Assembly: GCF_029852145.1 (NCBI RefSeq)
Contig: NC_079974.1
Coordinates: 6,343,501-6,407,500, forward strand
DNA: 64,000 nt
Direction: 5' to 3'
Source of the DNA: Microplitis mediator
Taxonomy: Eukaryota; Arthropoda; Insecta; Hymenoptera; Braconidae
Shown here piece by piece: positions 47,437 to 60,098 of the stretch. Below the pieces are notes generated by a model. The model worked only from the letters and a program-made list of their open reading frames with translations, had not been told where the DNA came from and did not search any database. Each line of letters begins with the position of its first letter. The stretch's first letter is position 1. A program made the position numbers and the translations under genes.

Positions 47437-50400
47437 TTATTTTGGAGCTTGACCAACGCCATCATTATCTGCCTCATCATTATTGTCGTCTGAAAGAAAT
47501 GAATAAAGTATCCTATTAATTTTGCATCAAATAAATACAATTCTTTTGTTCTACTATTAAGTGGTATGAAAAAAGTAGCTGCAATTACCTTGATTGTGTG
47601 GTAAGGTTCTATAATACTTGTGGTAATGTTTCGGTATCGTCTTTGACTCACAAAAGTATTGCAAGTCTTTGTACTTTGCTGTCGAGATTGGTATTAGCTC
47701 AGTATATAATTGATCCACATTTCTAATTTTAAATGACTTATTTAAAATTACCACTTTAAAATCTTCCCAGTATTCATTTTTGATATAAATACATCTAAAA
47801 AAATTTGATTACAAAACTTAATCTGAATAAAAATTTTTCACACTGATAAAAAAGTTAACTAAAAAAAAAAAGTTTTCAACCGAGAAAACAATTTCTTAAG
47901 AAATTTTTTTTTTTTTCATTAAAAGAAAAAATCGTTGAAATAATAAATAATTCTTGATCCAAGAATTTTTTTCATAAATACATAATTTTTTGTATTGAAT
48001 CAAAAAATTAATTTTCTTTAAAACGGTATTGTTGATGTATGAATTTTTCTCCTGAGCCAAGTTAATTGTTTTATCAGTGCAGTAAAAATCTTACCGTTTT
48101 TGACTGCGCTTTACTTGAAAACATTTTCCTGACTTCCACAGAACTTTAGAGCCATCACGAAAGCGCAGATTAGATGGTATCATCTGAAAAATATATTTAT
48201 CATGTTTTTCAATCATAAAAATGATATAGTAATAATTTATTGATAAAATTTCATATCCGAATTTAATAAAATACTTAGTCTGGTGCAAGAGAGACTATTA
48301 GAAACATCTAGTTTGTTTTTGAATATTGAGCGTAAAAATTTCTTTTGAAAAAAAAATGGGCGCTGTTGTGGCAAGAAATAAATTTTCAGTAATCTTATTT
48401 CTTGTCACAAGAATGCACATTTTTTTCGAAAGAAATTTTTTTCCTCAATGTAAAATACTTACTTTGTCCTTTAAATCTTTATAATTTAAAAATTGGTTAA
48501 ATTGCAAAACCTGGACATTATATTGCGCTCCAGTTTGTTTTGCTTGACGAACAATTTTCACCCAATCTTGTGGAGCAAACACTTTTTTATCTCTGTAAGC
48601 ACGTTCAATCACTGAATGCATTGTGTCGCATTCCATATATGTGTGGCCCGTTTCTAAGAACTTCAAATTGATTTCTTCTAATGTTGAATGTTCTTGAACC
48701 GCAACACCCAACATCGACACAACAATCGAATTTTTATTCTGGCCTAAAAGGTAAAGGGAAATGAAGGAGTACAAAATTTATAATTTTTTTTTTTTTAGTA
48801 TTTTAGTTAGTTACGCAGTAAGAAATCGAATAATTAATACACAGTAAAAAATTTTTGATCATTGTGTAGAGTATTAAAATTTGTGTGTAGAATATTACTC
48901 TTTAGTGTGTAGAATTTAACACTCTCATATGTTAAATCATTAAGTCAACACATGAGAATCTTAAATTCTACACACTAGAGTGTAATATTCTACACACAAA
49001 TTTTAACACTTTACACAATGACGAAAAATTTTTTACCGTGTATGTTAAATTTCTTACACGTCTGTGAGTTAATTTAACACATGAGAAAATATTTCTTAGA
49101 TCAGTAATTTTTTCTTGAATCAAGAAATTCATTTTCTCTAAAATGCATTACGAGTCATGCAATTTTTATTATAATTGTCAAATAAAATAGGAATTCCTAG
49201 GAATTAATGAAGATGATTTTTGTTTATAAGCAATCTTCATATCACATGACATTGCAGGCAAAACAAATTCACTCAACACGATATTTATTAACTGTTGAAA
49301 AATATTTTTTAAAATTTAATAAATTAAATGATTACCTTCAAATAAATTAAATTCTATAGAATCATATATAATTTTTTTTACCTGAGAAGCATTAATAAAA
49401 TTCAATACCTGCGCAGTTGTCAGCGAATAAATTCAATGTTTTCACTCCATCAGGAACCTCTTCTCGAATAAACTTCATTACACATGTTGCAACTTCTTGT
49501 GATCCTTTGTTTCCATGTTCTTCAGACCACATGTAACAATAACCTATTGAAGATATATGTTCACCAAATATTGCATATTAAATTTCAGAAATAAATACAG
49601 AAAGAAACAAAACTATGGCGCTATGAAAATGTTTGAGAAACCTGTTATTTTGGAGTTGGTTCAAGAAAATTCGACTACATTTAAAAAGTTTTTAGTTTTT
49701 TTGGGACGAAAAAATTTATCCTTGAGTAATAAATTTTTTTTTTCTGCACAGAAAAAAAAAAGGTTCACTTGAGCCAAGAAAATATTTTTCTTCCTAATTA
49801 TTTTCTTAAGCGAAAAAAAAATTTTTTTTACACAAATAAGAAGATAAAATAATATTTCATCATTTTTTTTCATTCAACATGTATAATTGCACGCTACAAT
49901 AATATTAAATGGGTATCAAATATTCAAGAGAAAAGTTTTCTCAAGCTGAGAAAATTTTTTTCTCAGCTGAAGTAGGTCGCACTGCTTTCCTAAAGTATTT
50001 AAACATCTTGATCAAATATAAAAATTTATTGTATCAAGTATTTGATAATTTGAATTAAGAAAAAATGACTTCCATCAAGAATAGAATTTCAAGAAAAATT
50101 TTTACTTTGGGCAACACAACTTCAGTCTTCCTTCAGACACCTGAAAATTTTCTTGAGCTAATAATTTTGTTCTCCAGTCAAGAAATTTTCCTTTTATTAA
50201 TTGTCTTTTTATTCGATAAATTGAAGGCCAGTTTTTCAAACGATGTTTTTTGTTTAGAGTTTTTTTTTTTACTCTTAAAAAAGTAGACATCATTGTGACA
50301 TAAATTAATTCGTCGAAAATTTTCAACGAATTAATTTCTAGACACAACAATGCCTATTTTTTTAAGAAAAATTTTTTCTCAGTATAAAAAAAACTACTTT

Positions 50401-52358
50401 TACACACAGTAAAAAATTTTGTCATTGCATTAAAAAATTTAGTGTTAAATATTTAACAATTTTTTGTGTTGATTAAACAGAATAAGTGTTAAATTTAAAC
50501 ATAAGAGTGTTAAATATTTAACAAACAAATTTTTAGCACTAAGTTTCTTGACGCAATGACGCAAAATTTTTTACTGTGCAGAAAACTTCGTTTGAAAAAT
50601 AGGCCTTTGACTTACCTTGATTATTTTTTAAGTTGAAAATCGTGAAATTGTGTGCGGCTAATTTCCGCTTATAAAATAATTCCTTGGTCTTAAAAAATGG
50701 GGAGTACAAAATTGCTTCCATATCAAAAACGGCAGTTAGAACTGTAGGAGTTACTTTCGATGCTTGGGTGTCCTTATTTTTTTCATTCCGAGCTGCTACC
50801 TTTCGGCGAAGGTGAAGATCATATTCTTCTTGTTTTTCCGCTTTGTCATCTGCGGAGAGTCGATCAAATCCGGCACACCAACACTGGTCTTTTCTGGGCT
50901 GATGGAATCCAATATTCAGCTCAGCAATCTTTTTAAGGTACGTCCTCTCACACACTATACGCAAGTTATGCTCTTGAGCATAACCAATGTAAAGTTGATA
51001 TAAAGAACGCTTTGTATTGAAACCTTCCAAAAATATTTTGCTCGTGTCTCGCCTACACCAATGAGCTGGTACTTTCGGAAGGAGATTAAGATGGTCATGG
51101 ATCCCGGCAATATCTTCAGCGGAAAGTTTATTCGCAGGCTCATGGCGACCTCGACGATCTGGTGACAATGAACCATTTTGGCTTCGGCGTTCTTTTTCTA
51201 AAGCTATTCGGGTCATTTTTGGGGATATATCAAGTGTTCTTAAGAAAAAATCTTTGCATATAGATATGTAAGATTGATTAATCTTAAATCGATATTCGAT
51301 GAAAAATCTGAAATGATAGAGGAAAAATAATTAAACAAATAAATAGATACACTGATAAAAAAATTAACTTGACTCAAATAAATTTCTTTGGATCAAGATA
51401 CGTATTTTGTAAAGCAAGAGAATTAATTTTAATAGAATAAGTGAAATTTTTTGTGTAAAAAAAAATTTTTTTTTGCTCAAGAAAATAATTGGAGAGAAAA
51501 ATATTTTCTTGGCTCAAGTGAAATTTTTTTGTGCATAGAAAATTTCCTATATGACATTATAGTCAGGAAGTCAGATATTTATAGAAACGAATTTACGGAG
51601 TCAAATTTAAAAACTTACTTCCGGCGTGTTTTGCTATTTGTTTGTTTTACTATCATTAATTTTCCCAATAAGTCGCGTTGACGGTTCACATTGCCAATTT
51701 CCCAATAAGACTCAAAAATTTGTCTCCGCTGCTCTTCAGGTATCAGTGAAGAACAGTTACTTTTACATTTACATGGCGATTTCATTCTTCTGGCAGGCCG
51801 TATTTCCCCAGTCACCTTCGTGTACTCAAGTCCATGGTTTCGTTTCTGAATTCTAATATTTTTCAACCATTTTGAAGGTTGAGCAATTCTATTCCGCTTC
51901 CGGTTAGTTTCAGCTTCAACAGTTTCCGGTAGGGAAGTTGAACAAGAAGGTTGATTTATTTCAGCTTCTTCAGGTACTGGAGTTTGATTATTTATTTCTT
52001 CAGAAGAGCTAGGGTCTTCGATGTCTAAATTGTCCTCAAATTCCGAGTCATCATTTAAATCATCTTCAGAATCAGAACTTTCTGAAGATGTTTCTTTAAT
52101 GAAATTTTCATTCAACTCATCGTTGTTGACATTATTGTTCGAATCATAATCCTGAACTTCTCTCAAAGATAAACGAGATGATTCACGCACAAAATCATAG
52201 TCATCATCACTGAACATATCAGGACTTTCTACGTATGATTCGTCACTTTCGTCACCACTCACAATTACATTATCCTCTAAGTTGGAGTCAATTCTTTGTC
52301 GTTTACGAGGGATTCTTGCAACCAAAAATGAAGAATCACTTCTAGGCAGTTCTGACAT
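47437..52358 (-). CDS. Seven-exon DDE-like transposase gene, intact
   Basis: Exons: 52358-51619, 51307-50616, 49543-49409, 48743-48463, 48183-48095, 47794-47589, 47489-47437. All introns are GT...AG and all phases agree, giving 2196 bases and 731 residues from ATG to TAA. The N-terminal 190 residues are acidic, Ser-rich and disordered. Then come a Cys cluster (CKCKSNCSSLI), DFFLRTLDIS, HWCRRDTSKIFL, KDQCWCAGF, TAVFDMEAIL (probable first Asp), FYKRKLAAHN, YMWSEEHGNKG, LFADNCAGQNKN (second Asp) and LETGHTYMECDTMHSVIE (third acidic). These fit an RNase-H-like fold as in the DUF7869-type proteins frequent in insect repeats. The C-terminus is acidic. Small MITEs occupy introns 2, 3 and 5. No stop or shift was found, so it may be functional or recently so. 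Confidence 0.75.
47841..48079. mobile_element. MITE, CACTGATAAAA ends
   Basis: Inverted ends CACTGATAAAAAAGTTAACT and AGTTAATTGTTTTATCAGTG in intron 5 of the seven-exon gene, ending only 15 bp from the exon-5 donor. The interior has paired TTCTT...AAGAA blocks. A related end is at 51351. Confidence 0.65.
48839..49042. mobile_element. Small foldback MITE, ACACAGTAAAAAA ends
   Basis: Almost the whole ~200 bp folds: CAGTAAAAAATTTTTGATCA pairs with the 49020-49040 end, and GTGTGTAGAATATTAC with its complement near 48980. TA-flanked, in intron 3 of the seven-exon gene. Confidence 0.7.
50405..50579. mobile_element. Small foldback MITE, second copy of the CACAGTAAAAAA type
   Basis: Starts ACACAGTAAAAAATTTTGTC and ends GACGCAAAATTTTTTACTGT, with the inner GTGTTAAAT motif on both arms. 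It lies in intron 2 near the exon-2 donor, same family as 48839-49042. Confidence 0.65.
51351..51540. repeat. MITE-related sequence in intron 1 of the seven-exon gene
   Basis: ACACTGATAAAAAAATTAAC matches the left end at 47841; the other end is degenerate (GAAATTTTTTTGTGCA). Confidence 0.45.
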
Positions 52359-52464
52359 TTTACAATGAAATGTTACACGAAAATTATAAATAAATAATAA
52401 TAATAATTCGAATTAACACAAACAAAACTACACTAAAAAAATGTCAGTTGCATGTAACTATCAC

Positions 52465-52625
52465 TATCGACACTATTTAAACAATTTACATTGTTTTCAC
52501 TATTTACACTGTTTTAACTATTTACACTATTTATGCAATTTACACTGTTTTCACTATTTATACTATTTATAATATTTACATTATTTTCACTATTTACAAT
52601 ATTTACACTTTTGACACTATATACA
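52465..52625. repeat. ACTATTTACACTGTTTTC minisatellite
   Basis: Degenerate ~18-bp units upstream of the seven-exon gene's ATG, in the stretch where its promoter would be expected. Confidence 0.6.
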
Positions 52626-52924
52626 TTGAATATCAGATGTCTACAAAAATATGTTTGTAACAAACGGTGAATTTAAACGAAACTTTAATTTCTTTATGAG
52701 TTAGGTAATTAAATAAGAATATATGAATAAACTTTTTTTAAAAAATAAAGTACTTTTGTCAACAACACTGCTGTAATTTCAAATCATTTGAACTTAGTTA
52801 CGTAGGTGATAGATAGAGTCGCACAGAACACAAGATGGCCGCGAGCGCGAATGCTTAAGTTAAGGAAAAACAAAAGTTGTACTACGCATGTTAAAAACAT
52901 AATACAGGGGTTACAGAGCTACTA

Positions 52925-53152
52925 TACCAATCAAAATTTTTGATGAAAATGAAGTTAGCTGACATTTCAAAATTTTTAGAAATTTTTTATTGAAAAAATT
53001 TCAATTAAAAAATTAAAAAAAAAATTGTCACATGTCAAAAACTTGAAAAACTACAAGTGCAATTTTTTAGAAATATTTTTTTAGTTGTAATTTAATTAAA
53101 AAAAAAATCAAAAATTTTTAGACGTCTGCTAACTTCAGTATCATAATTTTTA
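52925..53152. mobile_element. Short MITE related to the one in the BEN-like gene
   Basis: One end has GAAGTTAGCTGACATTTC and the other AGACGTCTGCTAACTTCAGT, both with AAAATTTTTAGA inward. Termini resemble 12248-14079. Confidence 0.5.
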
Positions 53153-53559
53153 CGGGAAAATGAGAATTCAAAATTCAAAAACTATTGGGAACAATTTAGT
53201 GCAAAATAATATTGCGCGCCGAGGTCGCGCAGATAGCCGCCATAACATCATTAACTGGCGCGAAAATTCAAATTCAAAAATTAAATCTATGAATAAAATC
53301 AAAAAAGACATTACAGTTAGAATATTTTTGCTTTAGTTTTTGTTTATTTTTTGACATCATGAATCAAGATCATAACTATATCAATTTGTTGATAAAAAAA
53401 AATTTTTCATTTCAAGAATAAATTAATTATGAATTTCTTTCCGTTTTAAGAAAAAAAAAGTTCAAATTACAAAGAAAAAATATTTTTCGTTAATCAACGT
53501 ATTTTTGCCTGCACCTTAAAGAATTACAAAAAAATATTTTCTCATAATTAAGATTTTTT

Positions 53560-54235
53560 ATTTTGAAAATTATTTTTTTTCAGTCCAAAAAAAATTTTTT
53601 GATTTGGGGAGAAAATTTTTATTACGTTTCTGCACGTTTCATACAAAAATACGTTGATTCCCAAAAAAAAATTTTTTTTATATGTCCTTATGGCATCCGA
53701 GGTGGGTCCCGGGAGCCACAAGGGCATAGCAAAAAAATTTTTTTTCAGGAATCAACGTACATTTGTATGAAACGTGCAGAAATGCGAAAAAAAAATTTTC
53801 GCTTAACTAAAAATTTTCTTGGACTTGGAAAAAATAACAGAATTTTTTTTATATGCCCTTATGGCATCCGAGGTGGGTCCCGGGAGCCATAAGGGCATAT
53901 AAAATATTTTTTTTGCATTTCTGCACATTTCGGATGAAAATACATCTATTCCCGAAAAAAAATTTTTTTGCTATGCCCTTCTGGCATCCGAAGTGGGTCA
54001 CGGAAGCCATAAGGGCATATAAAATTTTTTTTTAGCATTTCTCCACATTTCGGACAAAACTACGTCGATTCCCGAAAAAAAATTTTTTTGCTATGCCCTT
54101 CTGGCATCCGAAGTGGGTCACGGAAGCCATAAGGGCATATAAAATTTTTTTTTTAGCATTTCTCCACATTTCGGACAAAACTACGTCGATTCCCGAAAAA
54201 AAATTTTTTATATGCCCTTATGGCTTTTCACCAGG
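53560..54235. repeat. Right subterminal repeat array
   Basis: Four to five units of ~150-170 bp. The last two (53960-54090 and 54080-54210) are almost identical. Same unit as 46636-47080, in inverted arrangement overall. Confidence 0.8.
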
Positions 54236-54271
54236 ACCTTTTGCCGGTATATGCCCTTATGGCATCTGTAA

Positions 54272-56695
54272 CGCGATATAATAGGTGTCAAAAAAACAAG
54301 TGAAAATGAGTGGGAAATATTGGAATGGGAATACGGCTTCATGCTAAAGAACAATAGAATGAGTGAATTAATAATAACAGTTTACAATAACGTAGGTATA
54401 AATAAAATAGAAAAGGAAATAAAAAACATAATAAAAAATTATGAATGCAGTTACGACAAAATAATATTAATAGGAGACATGAACGCAAGAATAGGCAAAT
54501 GTATGGTGGATTGTGTAAGTAAAAGCAGAGATGGACAAAGAAATTCAAAAGATAAGGTACTAAACGTGGAGGGAAAAAAGCTATTAAAAATGTGTGACAA
54601 ACTAGGACTAAAAATACTAAATGGAGCGACAAATGGAGACAGAACAGGGGAAGTTACATTTATAGGCGGGAAAAGTGAAGATTGCTGCTCAGTACTCGAT
54701 CTGGCACTATTATTAGACAGAGGGGATGAAGATATCATAAAGGAATTTAGAGTACTAAAGAGAATAGAGTCAGATCATCTACCAGTACATGTAATAATAA
54801 GAAAAAAAAATGCAGACGAATGCGAAAAAAATGTAAACTTAAAAAAAGGTCTAATGAGGATAACGGAAGAAAGACTAAAGTGGAAAAAGGATAAAGCAGC
54901 AGAATACTCAGAACAAGTACACATCAAGTGGAGCAATAAAAGAGAGGTCAAAGAAGAATTAGAGTGGACGGACATGAGGGAGATAATATACGAAGCAGCG
55001 AAAATAACAAAAATGAGCATGAAATCCAGAAACGGTAAGAATTGGAGCAGTAAAAGAAGAGAGTGGTTCAAGGAAGAATGTAAAAAGAAAAGGGAAACTG
55101 TATGGAAAAAACTAAAGATGATGCTCAAGGAAAGCGAAAAAAGAGAGAGAAAAAAAAAGTATGCAGAAGCGAAGAAAGAGTATAAAAAAACAATCACAGA
55201 GGCGAAAGAGAAGTGGTGGCAGGAAAGAAAGAAAGATATAGACAAAGCTAGAGATATGAGTAAGTGGTGGGAGGCAGTGAATAAATTCAGGAGGAAGAGG
55301 GTAAGAAAGGAAATGGGTGAGAAAATAAATGGAGAAAGATGGGTAAAACACTTCTCAGAGCTGCTAAATAACAAAGATGCAAAGAATATTAAAGATATTG
55401 ATAAAGACGACAATGAAGAAGCTGACAATGAAGGCGACGAGGAAGCAATCAATGCAGAGTTTAGCAGAAGAGAGTTTCTGACAGCATTAAAAAAACTTGG
55501 AAACAATAAGGCACCAGGTGAAGACGGAATAGCGGCAGAATTCATAAAAATCTTACCAAGGGAGATATGTGAGGAGATAAGAATAATAACAAATAAAATG
55601 TAGGGTGAATGCAGCTTACAATCAGGTTGGGAAAAAGCAAGAATTATAACAATACATAAAGCAGGAGATGAAAACATAACGGAAAATTACAGAGGCATTT
55701 CACTATTGGACATAGGGTATAAATTATTAACAGTAATGATGGCGAAAAGAATAATGAGCCGGACAGATAGAGAAGGGAAAATGAAGGAGAGTCAAGCAGG
55801 TTTTCGCAAACGAAGAGGTACGAGAGATCACATTTTCACACTAAACACAATAATAAATAATAAATTGAAAAACAAGAAAAAACTGTATGCGTGTTTCATA
55901 GATCTGAAACAGGCATTTGATACGGTGGACAGAGAGATACTAATGAGGAAATTAAGGAAACTAGGAATCGGAGGTAAAATGTATAATATGATTAAGGAAA
56001 TATATGGAAAGACAACATGCGAGGTAATAATAAATGGAGCAAAAACAGAAGAATTCGAGGTGAACCAGGGAGTGAGGCAAGGTTGTGCGTTGAGTGCAGT
56101 GCTTTTCAACATTTTTATTGATGACATGAAGGATGAAATAGTGAGAAAAAACATTGGGGGAACAGTGGTTGGAAAAACAAAATTATTTATGTTAAAATAC
56201 GCTGATGACGGTGTAATAATAGCGGATAATCCGGAAGGCCTAAGTGAAATGTTAAGAGAGTTAGAAAAATATGTGGACAGGAACAAATTAAAAGTGAATG
56301 CTAAAAAGACAAAAATAATGGTCTTCAGAAATGGAGGAAGAGAAGTGTACAAAAAGTGGTGTTACAAAGGGGAGAAGCTAGAAGTAGTGGGCAGTTTTAA
56401 ATATTTGGGTTACACTTTCACTACAAAAAATAGTCACAGCAAGCATATGGAAATAATGAAAAACAAAGCAAACAAGGTGGTGAATGCGACGTGGGGAGTG
56501 ATAAAAAGAACAGAAAGGAATAACATGAAGGATAGGATGTATCTATACAACACACTAGTAAGGGCAGGCTGTCTATATGGAGTTGAAATATGGGGAAGTG
56601 AAAAAATAAATAATATGATAATAATGCAAAACAAACTGTTGAGAATGGCATTAGGAGTGAAAAGGAACACGCCGGGTTATATTGTGCAAGAAGAA
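54272..56695 (+). pseudogene. LINE ORF2, endonuclease remainder and reverse transcriptase
   Basis: One frame with a single TAG at 55601-55603. The endonuclease continues with LIGDMNARIG and RIESDHLPVHV (catalytic Asp/Asn and SDH). A Lys/Glu-rich linker follows, then RT motifs: LGNNKAPGEDGI, ARIITIHKAGD, QAGFRKRRGTRDHIFTLN, CFIDLKQAFDTVDR (first catalytic Asp), GVRQGCALSAVLFNIFIDD, LKYADDGVIIA (YADD), KTKIMVF and FKYLGYTF. It is cut at 56695 by the LOA element. Apart from the TAG and the insertions the RT is complete. Confidence 0.85.
56684..56695. repeat. LOA-element target-site duplication, left
   Basis: GTGCAAGAAGAA, identical to 60509-60520. Confidence 0.85.
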
Positions 56696-56812
56696 TTGAA
56701 TTGAATTGAATTGAATTGAGAGTGAGATTGACGCCTTTGTTTGGTGTAGAGCCGAGCACTCAGTTCTTTTGAATCATTGTACTTGGCCCTACTAGGTCAA
56801 TTCTCGTTAAAA

Positions 56813-57322
56813 TTAAGGTTGGGTTGGCAGATTTATGGATTTCGAGAATCGCAGAAATCTGCCCATCCCAACCTCTAATAAGTTAGGCCGAGTATCATCA
56901 CAGATCCCCAAGATGTCTTTCCTTACATCCTCTAAGGCTCTGCATTGGCTCAGCAGGTGAAGGGGAGTTTCATCCTCTAAATTGCATCTCGGGCATATCG
57001 AGTCATCGGTGATGCCCATGAACTTCAGATGCCTCCCGGTAAACCAGTGTCCTGTAACGAGCCCGACAATAATCCTCAATTTGGATCTGTCGAGCTCTAC
57101 TAGACTGGTACTAAGCGACTTCGATGGTCCTTGAACTAGTGCCCTCGTATGTCGCATGCCTCCGGCTTCAAGCCACAGGTCCCAGAACCTGTCACAGGTC
57201 CATTGAGCCAAGTGGCTTCTTATAAAGCACAGAGGCACCGGAATTGAACAGACTGGCTCAGGGTCCGTTTTGCAGGCCCCTGTCCTTGCCAGGGAATTCC
57301 GAGCCAGGGAAGTGTACTTCAA
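56813..57322 (-). pseudogene. LOA ORF2 C-terminal tail
   Basis: Contains HWFTGRHLKFMGI and a CPRCNLEDETPLHLLSQC motif, the Cys/His tail that follows RNase H in I/LOA/Jockey-group LINEs. It is in another frame than the endonuclease and joined to it directly near 57285, so the region between was deleted. Confidence 0.75.
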
Positions 57323-58854
57323 AGAGATGAGCGAGTATTTCTCTGTGGTTTGCTGTTGCCCTCCTATCCGGGAGAGTCAGATCACCTAGCTTAACTGTGG
57401 GGCCCGAAGTGAAGATCTTACGGAGACGGGCCACCAATGGCAGATCCTTAATCTTCCCACAGAACTTTCTCCAGGCCTCAGCTTTGGAGACCTTAATACA
57501 CCTTTTGTATTGAATCTGGGCTGTTTTATACTCAGCCCAGTTTTGGTCTGCTCTCGTTTTTAACGCTTTGTTAAGTAGTTTCCGGGACCAGGAACAGAGC
57601 CTGCTCAGCTCTGCATTCCACCATATTACCCGCTTGCTACATTTCCTAGTTTTCAGAGGACATGCAATTTCATAGGACTGAACAATGGCCGTTTGCAAAT
57701 GCTCGACCGCCTGTTCAATCCTACCAGCCGTTCTTAGGGTCCCGCAAGGCTCTCCCAGCCTACCTACTAGCTCTTTCTTATAGATGAGCCAGTCTGTGGC
57801 TTTACGATTCCTATATGTGCCCCCAGTTCCGCCGTTCCTGCTGCCTTCCAACGAAAAGTGAATTCGACGGTGATCAGAAAGAGAATCTTCTTCGCTCACC
57901 CGCCAATTCGTGACAGACTGTGCAATCTTATTAGAGCCCAGCGTGATATCAATCACTTCTTGCCTCCAAGAGGTAACAAAAGTGGGCCTAGATCCCACAT
58001 TTAGGATCTCTAGGCAAGTGGTGGAAAGGTACTCTAGTAATGTTGAGCCTCTTTCGTTTATGTCCGAGCTACTCCAAACTGTATGGTGTGCATTTACATC
58101 ACAACCTATCAGGAGTGGTAGCCCTTCGGACCTGCAGTATTCTACCAAGTCAGTGACCTCCTTGGTAGGTACATTGGCATCTTCATATGGAAAATAGGCA
58201 GAGCCGACGATCAGCTCCGTCCTAGTCCCCTCTATGGAGATTATCATGGAAGCAACGGCTAGATCCCTGGTGCAAAGCTGGTGCAACTTGAGCGCTGTGT
58301 GTTTCTTATTGATAAAGATACAGGCCCTAGGCCCCAGCTCTGCATCACCATGGATCAAACAGCCATTTCTTCTGTCTATCCCTAAGACTTGACCCTTGTA
58401 AACCCAAGGTTCTTGGATTAGGGATACATCTATCTGCAACACCACCAGGTCTCTACTAAGTAATGCAGAGGCCGCTTTGCAGTGTTGCAAATTTATTTGC
58501 GAAAAACTAGTCTGTCCCGCAGTTACAGAATCTGCAGCACTGGTTGTCTTATCGCTTTTATTATGCGGAGGGAAATGGGAAATAGGATGGGGAGGGGTGG
58601 GAGCTGGTGGGTTGGAGAAGGAAGGGGACAGTTTAGTGCCCATCGTCTTCCTTCTTGTTGGTCTCGGCTATCCCCTCTTTCGGTGTGCCGGACAACTGGA
58701 GGGTTCCCGCCAAGGCCTGAGCGAGGGTAGCTTGCTTACCCTGCTTAGTCCCTGACAGGCCCTCTTTGGCAACCGCCTTCGCCTTTGTGGTCCTTCCTCT
58801 GGATCCAGTTCTTGCCGGAGGCATGGTCTTTTCCCCATCGGAAGTCCCACTCAT
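57285..58854 (-). pseudogene. LOA ORF2 endonuclease
   Basis: ATG 58854 opens MSGTSDGEKTM; the frame changes near 58640, and the second frame runs to about 57258. APE motifs are visible: INLQHCKAA (Asn), SLIQEPWVYKG (Glu), GSAYFPYE, IGCDVNAHHTVW (Asp/Asn), FVTSW and SLSDHRRIHFSL (catalytic SDH). The endonuclease nicks target DNA. The linker to RT (AHLFEVHFPG) is present but RT is missing. Confidence 0.8.
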
Positions 58855-58869
58855 TATCAGGCGAGGTGG

Positions 58870-60098
58870 CTAGATGATTGGCCCTACTATCGAGGTCCAA
58901 AGCGAATTGTGACGTTCCTCCTCCCTCTCCCCTCCACCGAGGGACCCAGCAGGTTCCTCAGCTGGAGGAGGTGGAGGCAGAACGACCACAATCTTTGGAG
59001 GTATGGGAGCAGTGCCAGTTTCCTGAGCAGCGCCAGCCGCTTCAGTCTCCTGGCCCCGCTCCCCTACCTTTGCCTTTGCCTTTTCCTTTTCAGGAGGCAC
59101 TGCTCCGGACGTGGTCTTCGTTGCCTTTCTAGCAGCCCCTCCCGAAGCACCCCCACTCGCCCCAGCTGCGTTCCCGGATGTGACCTTGTAAAAACGGGCC
59201 TTACCAAGACCGAAGTGGGGAGAGTAGTTGCACCCCGAGAGTGCCGCCAGCGACCACTGGTCCACACCCAGAACAAGGCGGACAGTTTTACCTACCACCC
59301 TACGATCCCAGACCCACCACATTTGAGTGGTGAGCCCAGGATTTTGTCGTGCCAGCCTGTTCAGGATGACCTTGGTATCCTCAGTGGTACTGAGAACCGC
59401 CGTCAGCTTCTTAAGTCTAGGGAGTTTTTCATTCTCCAGAGCTTGAAGAACGAGTCCCCCCCCCAGCCTTAATAGCCGGAACAGTCCCCAGCAACCACTG
59501 TTTGGCCTTGACATCGGCGCAGGTAACCCACAGAGCTCCTTGGTCCCACCGGCATCCGTCAAAGCACAGGACGGGCTGTCCTGTAGAGACAGCGTCCAGC
59601 GCCTTGACTAACGCCTGTGTGATCAGATCACCCGTCTCCTGGCTCAGCAACGCGTCAGGGTATCCAGAAGGCACAATAGCTACCTTTCTGTCCGCCCTAA
59701 CTGCGTCGCCGAAACCAGTCGGTTTGTAGGTCACCTTGCCACGTTTGGTCACTTTTTTCACCTCTGGTGGGGTTTGGTCCTCAGGTCTGGGCCTTTTAGA
59801 GCTACCAGTTCCTGAAGAGCCATCCTCCACCGAGGTTATGTTGATGGGGGAAGAAGCGTCCCCGCTGTTTTGCCCCGAAAATTATTCCCGTGCGGCCAAT
59901 TTGGCTTTCCGGGCCCTCTTTTTCCCAGCTCCACGGCGGTTCTTTTTCTTACTTCCATCCGCTGGAGTTCCAGGAGTCCCGGCGTTAGCTGAGCCTCCCG
60001 TGCCCTCCACTACGTCCATGTGGACATTTAGAAGATCGGAGTCTTTTGAAGCCTCCAATCCAGAGTTTTTGTTTGTGCTTTTGTTTGTTGTTTCCATT
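58870..60098 (-). pseudogene. LOA ORF1 protein
   Basis: Probable start METTNKSTNKNSG at 60098. A Lys/Arg-rich N-terminus is followed by a TAA at 59882, then the same frame to the 9-C run at 59456-59464, where it shifts to the frame ending at 58870. The core resembles the DUF4780-type ORF1 domain (FDGCRWDQGALWVTCADVKA, then WWVWDRRVVG and LVLGVDQWSL). The C-terminus is Ala/Gly/Pro-rich. It probably binds RNA. Confidence 0.7.

Larger units (their letters stand above)
46622..54271. mobile_element. 7.65-kb DNA transposon with ATAAGGGCATAT ends
   Basis: TIRs TTACAGATGCCATAAGGGCA (46622) and its exact complement ending at 54271, 24 bp, possibly extended by CG. Both subterminal regions (46636-47080 and 53560-54235) repeat a ~150-170-bp unit built from GCCATAAGGGCATAT, a GGGACCCACCTCGG/CCGAGGTGGGTCCCGGG core, and a CATTTCTGCACATTTCGG plus CCCGAAAAAAAATTTT block. 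The centre carries an intact seven-exon gene on the minus strand. No clean target duplication was found in the split LINE (TCACG left, CGCGA right). Confidence 0.8.

Noticed and set aside
54775..55677. 300-residue Ser/Phe/Leu-rich minus-strand frame
   Set aside because: Antisense shadow of the Lys/Glu-rich LINE ORF2, which shows clear endonuclease and RT motifs.
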